From NCBI GenBank assembly GCA_016200585.1, contig JACQEN010000106.1, forward strand, positions 1 to 49,134: a stretch of DNA of 49,134 bases, read 5' to 3'. Of the stretch, positions 44,325 to 49,134 are shown one piece after another. A model generated the notes under the pieces. That model saw nothing but the letters and a program-made list of their open reading frames with translations. It made no database searches and was not told the DNA's origin. Position 1 is the first letter of the stretch; each line of letters begins with the position of its first letter. Source of the DNA: Deltaproteobacteria bacterium (GTDB lineage: Bacteria > Desulfobacterota > Binatia > HRBIN30). A program made the translations under genes and the position numbers.

Positions 44325-45323
44325 CTATGGCGCGTGATCCAGAGGGATCACGGCATCGGCCGGCATTCCCGGCTTGAGGGCGCCTTTGCGGTTCTGCAGC
44401 TCGATCTTGACGCGATAGACGAGCTTGACGCGCTCGTCCTGCGTTTGAATGTTCTTCGGTGTAAACTCCGATTTGTCGGCGATGTAGGCAACCTTGCCGT
44501 TGAACGGCTCCTTGGGAAACGAATCGACGATGACTTCGGCCGGCATTCCGAGAGCGACGCGTCCGAGATCCCGTTCACTGATGTACAGGTTGAGCCACGG
44601 CCGCTGCATATCGCCCATGGTGACGATCGACGTGCCGGCCATGACCATCTCGCCGGCTTCGCGGTTTTTCGACAGCACGCGTCCGCTCAGCGGCGCAAAC
44701 AAATGGCAACGTGCCAAATTGAGATCGGCCATTTCCAGAGCCTTCTCGGCTTCGTGCAGACGCGATCGGGCTTCTTCGATTTCTTCGACGCGCGACCCTT
44801 CCTTCATCATCGCCAGTGCCGCTGCGGAGCGGTCTTTCTGGCTTTGCGCCGCGGCCAGTGCGTTGGCGGTCTGATCGAGCTCGTTGCGCGAGACGACGCC
44901 GCTGTCGAAGAGCTTCTTGATGCGGCCGAAGTCGCGTTGTCTGACCTCGAGATCGGTGCTTGCGGCTTCGTCCGCAGCAATCGCCTGGTCGATTTCCTGG
45001 CCGCGCGGGCCTTTGAGCACCAGGCGGTAGCGCGCGTCGGCGGCTGCCTTCGCGGCGGCAGCGCGTTCCTGTTGCAGGCGGTACTCGCGATCGTCGAGGC
45101 GTGCGATGGGTTCTCCCCGGTCGAGCAGAGCGCCTTCGTCCACCAGGCGTTCGGCGATCGTCCCCGGGACTTCGAAGGCGACGTCGACCTCGGTGACTTC
45201 AATGATACCCGAACCGCGGATCGCCGAATTGTTTTGCTGGCGCACGTCTTGCCAGTGCCACCAAGCGGCGGCCGCGGCGACGGCCGCAACGATCAAAGCG
45301 ATGGTAAAACGTCTGGCCCGCAT
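44325..45323 (-). CDS. HlyD-family membrane fusion (periplasmic adaptor) protein
   Basis: 332 residues. An N-terminal membrane anchor (FTIALIVAAVAAAAAWWHW) is followed by a barrel/lipoyl half (GSGIIEVTEVDVAFEVPGTI), a long alpha hairpin (LFDSGVVSRNELDQTANALA to LHEAEKALEMADLNLA) and the second lipoyl half (LFAPLSGRVLSKNREAGEMV). This is the YbhG/EmrA layout that bridges an inner-membrane exporter to a TolC channel. It forms an operon with the ABC ATPase. Confidence 0.9.
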   Translation of the reverse strand: MRARRFTIALIVAAVAAAAAWWHWQDVRQQNNSAIRGSGIIEVTEVDVAFEVPGTIAERLVDEGALLDRGEPIARLDDREYRLQQERAAAAKAAADARYRLVLKGPRGQEIDQAIAADEAASTDLEVRQRDFGRIKKLFDSGVVSRNELDQTANALAAAQSQKDRSAAALAMMKEGSRVEEIEEARSRLHEAEKALEMADLNLARCHLFAPLSGRVLSKNREAGEMVMAGTSIVTMGDMQRPWLNLYISERDLGRVALGMPAEVIVDSFPKEPFNGKVAYIADKSEFTPKNIQTQDERVKLVYRVKIELQNRKGALKPGMPADAVIPLDHAP

Positions 45324-45857
45324 CTCTCACCAGGTTTCGTAGCGCGGGCGTAGCGACGCACGCAGATCGAGGCCGCACGGACTGAGGCCGACGCAGGCAT
45401 AGGTGATCCTATGTCGAGGAGGCCGGAGGGAGTACGGCCTTGAGAAGCGTGCGTATCTGCGGCCGTAGTAGAAACCTGGTGAGGGATGCGGGCTAAGCAT
45501 TGAGTCGCAGATAGAGCATGAATGCAGCGGCCATGTAACCGGGGGGAGGCGGGGACTACGGAGTGGTTGTGACGTTTCGTCGGAGTTTGGCGCGATGGCG
45601 AAACGCCAACTGTCGCGATCCCGGATCTCCCCAGCGAGCGAACCGTCATCTACCCGCGGATAGACTGTTGGCGGCCTTACGCTTCGGGGATTAACCCGCC
45701 AGCCATCGCGGGTAAACACATCGAGGCAACCTCGGGGCCACAAACGAAAGCCTTGAACAGTAGGCAAGATAGAGGTGTAATCGCGCCATGACGAAAGCCG
45801 AACTAACCCGCCAGCCCAGCGGGGTTTGGTAGTTCGATTGATACGTCGAATTCAAAG
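45324..45857. other. Non-coding stretch between hlyD-type gene and cassette array
   Basis: 534 bases. A 13-bp direct repeat TAACCCGCCAGCC occurs at 45692-45704 and 45804-45816, each copy heading a hairpin (the second is CGAACTA..TAGTTCG around ACCCGC/GCGGGT). CATAGG-TGAT-CCTATG at 45398-45413 is a perfect palindrome about 75 bp upstream of the hlyD-type start and could be an operator. A minus-strand frame of about 146 codons here is rich in Arg, Pro and Ser and looks spurious. Confidence 0.5.
45692..45816. repeat. Direct repeat TAACCCGCCAGCC, two copies
   Basis: Identical 13-mers at 45692-45704 and 45804-45816, 112 bp apart, each followed by a partner (GCGGGT or GCGGGGT) that makes a stem. 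They sit just upstream of the first cassette boundary. They may be relics of cassette-end sites or a local duplication. Confidence 0.6.
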
Positions 45858-45872
45858 TTGGACGTCAGAAGT

Positions 45873-46397
45873 ATGAAACCGGATTTCGCGCCATGGCTGC
45901 AGTTCGAATCGAGGCTCGCTGCTTGGATGCAGTCCTTCGCTACAAGTGCTCTGCGTTTCAGAGCCGGCCGTCAGGCCATTCCGGGGTTTCCCTCCGACGG
46001 TTTTCGGGCAGATGCGCTGCTGACGAACAGCCAAGTTCTCCTGGCGCTTGAGGTTGAGGTGAAGCAGACCCATCCGGACACAAACGTGGGTAAATACTGG
46101 CTGCTTTCAGAACATCACGAATACAAGAAAATAGTTCTGTTCCATGTCTACACGCCGGCTTATAGCTCCTACGGCTGGCGGAAGACGCTTGGAGAATTCT
46201 ATGCGAGAAGGATGTCCGCGGAATTGCCATTCGAATACGTCCTTCTCGACAAAAAATCATCTCCAGACACCGAGACTGCCTTTGCAGAAGTGTGTGCGGT
46301 TCTGGAATTGCGAATACGTCAAGAGTTTTCGCATGAGTTGGCACCAGGTACCGTCCAACAAATTGCCGCAGGCGACGCGCGAAACGCGCGCGCCTGA
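45873..46397 (+). CDS. Cassette gene 1: hypothetical protein, PD-(D/E)XK nuclease-like fold
   Basis: 174 residues from ATG 45873; the frame also opens at TTG 45858, the first base of the cassette. The pattern GFRADALLTNSQVLLALEVE, then KQTHPDTNVGKYWLL and KKIVLFHVY, fits the Asp..Glu-x-Glu/Lys core of restriction-endonuclease-like folds with Asp, Glu and Lys in order. Proteins with EVEVKQTHPDTNVGKY-like motifs are usually uncharacterised. The stop codon falls inside the stem of the following attC site, as is frequent for integron cassettes. Nuclease activity is inferred. Confidence 0.7.
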   Translation: MKPDFAPWLQFESRLAAWMQSFATSALRFRAGRQAIPGFPSDGFRADALLTNSQVLLALEVEVKQTHPDTNVGKYWLLSEHHEYKKIVLFHVYTPAYSSYGWRKTLGEFYARRMSAELPFEYVLLDKKSSPDTETAFAEVCAVLELRIRQEFSHELAPGTVQQIAAGDARNARA

Positions 46398-46412
46398 GCA
46401 ACGGTGTTAGGC
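46353..46412 (+). repeat. attC recombination site of cassette 1
   Basis: R'' GTCCAAC (46353-46359) and R' GTTAGGC (46406-46412) fit RYYYAAC and GTTRRRY. Between them the stem pairs TTGC..GCAA, AGGCG..CGCCT and CGCGCG..CGCGCG around an AAA loop, with an unpaired A at 46375 in the left arm, the extrahelical base that sets strand choice in attC. R'' is the exact complement of GTTGGAC at 45857-45863, the 5' end of the same cassette. That is the rule for a circularised integron cassette. Confidence 0.85.
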
Positions 46413-46464
46413 TTTCTAAAGCTGGGTGTATAGTCACTTGGGTGGAGTCGTGCTACTCTTCCGC

Positions 46465-46695
46465 ATGTCCAAACTGGACAAGGCCAAGGAGCGGATTGCG
46501 TACGAGAAATTTTGGCTCGGAGTGATGGTCGTAACCGATGTGAGCTTGGTCGGGTGGCTCGTCTCGGCGCCGGGATCCTCGCCGCCGTGGTATCGAGTTG
46601 TTGCCGCGGTCCTGGCCGTGGCGGTGATCACGAGCTCCGGCTTCATTGTTCACCGTCGCATTGAGAAGCAGATTGATGTACTGGAGGATCTGTAG
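46465..46695 (+). CDS. Cassette gene 2a: small two-helix membrane protein
   Basis: 76 residues from ATG 46465 (GTG 46426 is also in frame). Two hydrophobic helices (FWLGVMVVTDVSLVGWLVSA and VVAAVLAVAVITSSGFIV) are flanked by charged ends (KLDKAKERIAYEK and HRRIEKQIDVLEDL). Its stop abuts the start of the next small frame. Unknown function. Small membrane proteins are frequent in integron cassettes. Confidence 0.6.
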   Translation: MSKLDKAKERIAYEKFWLGVMVVTDVSLVGWLVSAPGSSPPWYRVVAAVLAVAVITSSGFIVHRRIEKQIDVLEDL

Positions 46696-46782
46696 ATGGA
46701 AATCGTTGGAACCGTCGTTCTTCTGGTTGTTACCTGCTCGTTCGCGTTCATGGCGCTCGAAGCCGCGCGGCACCGCGATTGA
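46696..46782 (+). CDS. Cassette gene 2b: 28-residue single-helix membrane peptide
   Basis: The ATG follows the TAG of gene 2a directly, with GGAGG upstream inside that gene. MEIVGTVVLLVVTCSFAFMA forms one membrane helix, followed by a basic tail (EAARHRD). Tight coupling to 2a suggests the two act together. It is too short for a family call. Confidence 0.5.
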   Translation: MEIVGTVVLLVVTCSFAFMALEAARHRD

Positions 46783-46794
46783 GGTGCGAGCAAT

Positions 46795-46863
46795 GCCTAA
46801 CTTTCGGTATCTGGACTCCTCCGTCAAATCGAAGACGCGGCCGTAGGTTGAGATACGTTCGGG
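46795..46863 (+). repeat. attC-like site of cassette 2 (R'' clear, 3' half degenerate)
   Basis: R'' GCCTAAC at 46795-46801 is the exact complement of GTTAGGC (46406-46412), the 5' end of the same cassette. A stem GTATCT (46807-46812) / AGATAC (46851-46856) follows. The R' position reads GTTCGGG (46857-46863), which departs from GTTRRRY. I trust the R'' and the cassette start; the 3' boundary is uncertain. Confidence 0.55.
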
Positions 46864-47123
46864 TCTTTGCCGGTGGCGTGGGTGGCCGAGGGGCAAGACC
46901 GACATCAATTCGGTGAGCACACGCTGAATGCTTGGCGAGCGGGCGCAGGCAGGTCGAGACTGCAGACGTATCTCCGGCCTCTTGAGTGGAACGCTGTCGG
47001 CTCCGGGCCATGATGGAATTCGCGCGCGCCACAGCCAATCGCTGGAAGCGGCCTCCTTGGGCCAAACCTGTTATCGGCTTAGGGCGCGCCGGTCTTACCT
47101 GTTGAGCCATCACTCGATTTGCA
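46802..47123. other. Stretch without recognisable gene inside the cassette array
   Basis: About 320 bases between the cassette 2 attC and the small frame at 47124. Frames on both strands (including a long minus-strand frame covering 46748-47371) have unusual composition and no known motif. It is most likely the non-coding or decayed part of cassette 3. Confidence 0.45.
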
Positions 47124-47366
47124 TTGCAGCGTGAGGGTGAGCTGGTCATCGGAATTGATAGTCTAGTGCCGACAGTGCTGGACGCCACACTCAGCACAGG
47201 CGGCGTCGAGAGGGGCTTGCTGTCAAACGGGTTCATGGGCTCCTCCATTTTGCTGGCTAGCAACGACTTTGGCACATCGATGCCGTTCAAGGCGCTGGAG
47301 GAGTCCATCTCATCACTCCAGGCGACGGCCGCGAGTCGGCCATTCCACTGGCGCGGCCGCGCCTGA
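47124..47366 (+). CDS. Cassette gene 3: hypothetical protein
   Basis: 80 residues from TTG 47124; the real start is unsure. The sequence is protein-like (ELVIGIDSLVPTVLDATL, GLLSNGFMGSSILLASNDFG) but I recognise no family. Support is mainly positional: the TGA lies in the right arm of the attC stem at 47303-47386, the same relative place as the stop of cassette gene 1. Confidence 0.4.
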   Translation: MQREGELVIGIDSLVPTVLDATLSTGGVERGLLSNGFMGSSILLASNDFGTSMPFKALEESISSLQATAASRPFHWRGRA

Positions 47367-47386
47367 GCCACAGCGGCTTGCTAGGC
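47303..47386 (+). repeat. attC-like site of cassette 3
   Basis: R'' GTCCATC (47303-47309) and R' GCTAGGC (47380-47386) each differ by one base from consensus. The stem is striking: CAGGCG-A-CGGCCGCG (47319-47333) pairs with CGCGGCCG-CGCCTG (47352-47365), 14 bp with a single unpaired A at 47325. The distance from R'' to AGGCG (17 bases) equals that in the cassette 1 site. Confidence 0.7.
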
Positions 47387-47416
47387 AACGTGGCGAGGTT
47401 GTTGTAAGCGCATATC

Positions 47417-47671
47417 GTGGCCAAGTACGACGACCTTCTTGAGCGCATACTACACGGTACGTCGGACGCGAATATTGCCTTCAACGATCTCCGCCAGCTC
47501 CTGCGTCGACTGGGCTTCGAGGAGCGCATCCGCGGAAGTCACCACATGTTTCGAAAAGCTGGCGTCGAAGAGAAGATCAACTTGCAACGTGAAGGAAGCA
47601 AGGCCAAGGTCTATCAGGTACGGCAAGTGCGCGCGTCCATCGTAAGATACAAACTCGGAGACCAAAAGTGA
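47417..47671 (+). CDS. hicA: HicA-family mRNA interferase toxin
   Basis: 84 residues from GTG 47417. LRQLLRRLGFEERIRGSHHM carries the HicA double-stranded RNA-binding fold and catalytic His (42 or 43, in GSHHMF). It degrades mRNA when freed from HicB. The stop overlaps hicB. It sits as the toxin of a cassette-borne pair; such pairs are well known to stabilise large cassette arrays. Confidence 0.9.
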   Translation: MAKYDDLLERILHGTSDANIAFNDLRQLLRRLGFEERIRGSHHMFRKAGVEEKINLQREGSKAKVYQVRQVRASIVRYKLGDQK

Positions 47672-47883
47672 TGCTCAACTACGAGATCATTCTCTACTGG
47701 AGCGACGAAGACGCTTTATTCGTGGCCGAGGTGCCGGAGCTACCGGGATGCATGGCACACGGCGAAACGCAGGAGGTCGCGTTAGCGAATGCCAAGGACG
47801 CGATGCAGCTGTGGATCGACACGGCAACAGAATTCGGCGATCCGGTCCCCGAGCCAAAGAGACGCCGTCTGATGTACGCCTGA
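47671..47883 (+). CDS. hicB: HicB-family antitoxin
   Basis: 70 residues from ATG 47671; GTG 47668 directly before it is an alternative. MLNYEIILYWSDEDALFVAE, PELPGCMAHGET and EVALANAKDAMQLWIDTA are the partial RNase H fold of short HicB antitoxins. There is no C-terminal DNA-binding domain. It neutralises HicA. The start overlaps the hicA stop, the usual toxin-first order of hicAB. Confidence 0.9.
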   Translation: MLNYEIILYWSDEDALFVAEVPELPGCMAHGETQEVALANAKDAMQLWIDTATEFGDPVPEPKRRRLMYA

Positions 47884-47946
47884 TGGAATTGCCGACCGCA
47901 TGCGTGCGACGCGCAGAAGCGCGCGCATGATGCACAGGCGTTAGAA
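47878..47946 (+). repeat. attC-like site after hicAB
   Basis: The stem TGCG-A-CGCGC / GCGCG-CGCA (47905-47914 and 47919-47927) has an AGAA loop and the unpaired A seen in the other sites. AATTGCCG (47887-47894) also occurs in the same place in the cassette 1 site. R' reads GTTAGAA (47940-47946). R'' is decayed (GCCTGAT), but its GCCT still complements the cassette start CTAGGC. Confidence 0.6.
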
Positions 47947-47965
47947 GTCACCAGGTGACGGTCCG

Positions 47966-48553
47966 GTGCCGAACCCAGAGAACGTTGTTGCCTGGCGCTG
48001 TCACGTTTGTTCGAATGAATTTGGGACGCGTCACGGTCGGATGTGCGGTGCTTGCCACCCAAGGGGAGCGGACACCCACCGTCAACCGACGACCCGGCCG
48101 GGCGCTGACAGCGCGCCTGATCGCCACAAGTGCGGGCGAGCGGCCCGGGAGGCTCGCTATTCAGTAGAACGGGCAAAATCATTTTTCGGAGGCTCGCCAG
48201 CGAGTAGGACGCAACTTGTTTCACTCTCGCGGATGCGTGGTGGATTTCGTGGGGTCAGAACTGCTTCTGGGGGCTCGGTGCTAGAAGGTCTCGAGGCGCA
48301 AGCTCCACAGGCATACCGGAATCTTGAAGCCGCCCTCGCTGCGGCAGGGGCGACGCCGAAGGACGTCGTCAAGGAGACCATCTACATCGTCGGTTGGGAT
48401 CACGACCCGTCGAAGCTCGCATCACTCCGGCTGGCGCGAGAACAGACGTTCGGGGGGCGATATCCGACGAGCACGCTTGTCGGCGTCCAATCTCTGGGGC
48501 GTAAGGAGTACTGTATCGAAGTCGATGCAGTCGCCGTTGTCGACGATGAGTGA
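47966..48553 (+). CDS. Fused cassette frame: zinc-ribbon-like start and truncated RidA-like end
   Basis: A single 195-codon frame from GTG 47966. Residues 10-35 (WRCHVCSNEFGTRHGRMCGA) look like a four-Cys zinc ribbon. The last 90 residues are RidA/YjgF-like (AYRNLEAALAAAGATPKDVV, TIYIVGWDHDPSKLA, SLGRKEYCIEVDAVAVV). The first strands of a RidA barrel are missing or scrambled near 48235-48270. I read this as two cassettes run together, the RidA part being broken. A degenerate attC may lie between them (48080-48170). Confidence 0.55.
   Translation: MPNPENVVAWRCHVCSNEFGTRHGRMCGACHPRGADTHRQPTTRPGADSAPDRHKCGRAAREARYSVERAKSFFGGSPASRTQLVSLSRMRGGFRGVRTASGGSVLEGLEAQAPQAYRNLEAALAAAGATPKDVVKETIYIVGWDHDPSKLASLRLAREQTFGGRYPTSTLVGVQSLGRKEYCIEVDAVAVVDDE
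48080..48170 (+). repeat. Possible degenerate attC between the two fused cassette parts
   Basis: CCCGGCCG (48092-48099) can pair with CGGCCCGGG (48141-48149) with one base bulged, and GGCGC-TGACA-GCGCC lies inside. GTAGAAC (48164-48170) is one base from an R' box. No proper R'' is present. Weak. Confidence 0.3.
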
Positions 48554-48555
48554 AC

Positions 48556-48614
48556 GCCCAAACCCGCGCTTGCAGCTGACGGCGCTGCGCGCCGCTGAAG
48601 GCCAGCGTTTGGGC
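48556..48614 (+). repeat. attC-like site after the RidA-like frame
   Basis: GCCCAAAC (48556-48563) and GTTTGGGC (48607-48614) are perfect complements that bound 43 bases containing CGGCG-CTGCG-CGCCG. The site begins right after the TGA at 48551-48553. R' departs from GTTRRRY at one place. It is the last site of this kind in the window. Confidence 0.55.
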
Positions 48615-48639
48615 ATCACAACAAGTTGGAGAATGAACC

Positions 48640-49059
48640 GTGGCGCTAAAACCAACGAGGAGTGATCTCGAGCGAGCGACCGGGAAACCCGCTTCCCGGC
48701 TTATCGACCAGCGCATCCGCGACCTGGGAGGATGGCGCGGGGAGACCCTGGCCCGCATGCGGGCGCTGATCCTGGAAGCCGACCCCGAGATGACCGAGGA
48801 GTGGAAGTGGATGGGCACTCCGGTCTGGTCGCACCACGGGATTGTCTGCACCGGGGAGGCGTACACGAAGGTCGTGAAGCTCACGTTCGCCCGGGGGGCC
48901 AAGGTCTCCGACCCGTCGCGTCTCTTCAATTCCAGCTTGGAGGGCAACACGCGAAGGGCGATCGACATCCACGAAGGGGAGAAGGTCGACGCTCGCGCGT
49001 TCAAGGCGCTCGTGAAGGCCGCGGTGGCCCAGAAGGGCGCGTCGGCAAAGAAACGGTAG
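48640..49059 (+). CDS. DUF1801-family protein (YdhG-like)
   Basis: 139 residues from GTG 48640. TLARMRALILEADPEMTEEW, KWMGTPVWSHHGIVCTGEAY and VKLTFARGAKVSDPSRLFNS are typical of DUF1801 proteins, whose function is mostly unknown. A Lys/Arg-rich tail ends the protein. Either the last cassette or the first gene after the array. The remaining 75 bases hold no gene. Confidence 0.85.
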   Translation: MALKPTRSDLERATGKPASRLIDQRIRDLGGWRGETLARMRALILEADPEMTEEWKWMGTPVWSHHGIVCTGEAYTKVVKLTFARGAKVSDPSRLFNSSLEGNTRRAIDIHEGEKVDARAFKALVKAAVAQKGASAKKR

Positions 49060-49134
49060 ACGCTGAGTCGCGTCTCGCCCCGCGGGCTCGGGGTCCGTTG
49101 CCTTGCTCGGCGCTCGGACAGGGAAGGAAGTCGC

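Noticed and set aside
45327-45767. Minus-strand frame of 146 codons ending just before the hlyD-type gene
   Set aside because: Composition rich in Arg, Pro and Ser without hydrophobic pattern, no ribosome site, and it contains the hairpin repeats; probably non-coding.
46748-47371. Minus-strand frame of 207 codons across cassettes 2 and 3
   Set aside because: It runs antisense through two cassette ends and an attC stem, has no known motif and opposes the orientation of every other cassette gene.
1-49134. Search by eye for an integrase, transposase, tRNA, rRNA or CRISPR array
   Set aside because: None of the frames shows integrase or transposase motifs, and no tRNA cloverleaf, rRNA stretch or repeat-spacer array was recognised; a covariance-model scan could still find a tRNA.

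Overview
Organism. The window is GC-rich, densely coded and Gram-negative: it has a TonB/ExbB/ExbD system, a TonB-dependent receptor, a porin ending in Phe and a lipoprotein with a lipobox. Secreted proteins with dockerin-like EF-hand pairs, Thr/Pro linkers and CGNG..GE.C(DDGN) cysteine motifs are typical of uncultured deltaproteobacterial-type lineages (Myxococcota, Desulfobacterota, Candidatus Binatota). I favour a Binatota-like genome, but that is inference. No rRNA, tRNA, CRISPR array or integrase gene was seen.

Layout. 1-5683 (all minus): a truncated sugar-type ABC ATPase, a GST, an ATP-grasp ligase translationally coupled to a zinc metallopeptidase, and a GPH-type symporter. 6037-8580: a DinG-type helicase with an N-terminal RadC-like JAB domain. 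8598-17086 (minus): a complete phosphate regulon, read as porin-pstS | hairpin + Pho box | pstC-pstA-pstB-phoU-phoB-phoR. Two Pho boxes with the same ACTC spacer can be read directly. 17510-20012 (minus): tonB-exbB-exbD-exbD. 20179-33333: secreted and surface proteins around a TonB-dependent receptor. Six of them, one frameshifted, share a C-terminal domain of about 115 residues that looks cohesin-like, and three carry dockerin-like repeats. 33581-36378: a psd, Lgt-like and TPR operon. 36729-45323: housekeeping and accessory genes (YCII, MOSC, two flavin-barrel proteins, rfbAB, HCCA isomerase, SSS symporter, ABC ATPase plus HlyD).

45857-48614 looks like an integron cassette array without an integrase (a CALIN). 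It has attC-like sites with long stems and an extrahelical A, R''/R' boxes that complement each other across whole cassettes, and small plus-strand genes including hicAB.

How the parts fit. The phosphate regulon, the outer-membrane porin, the TonB motor and the receptor with its secreted partners lie next to one another. I infer an envelope nutrient-capture apparatus, perhaps for phosphorus compounds: the porin and Pst handle free phosphate, while the TonB receptor with dockerin/cohesin-like surface proteins handles a larger substrate. The sequence shows the adjacency, the shared domains and the Pho boxes. Substrate and physical assembly are inference.
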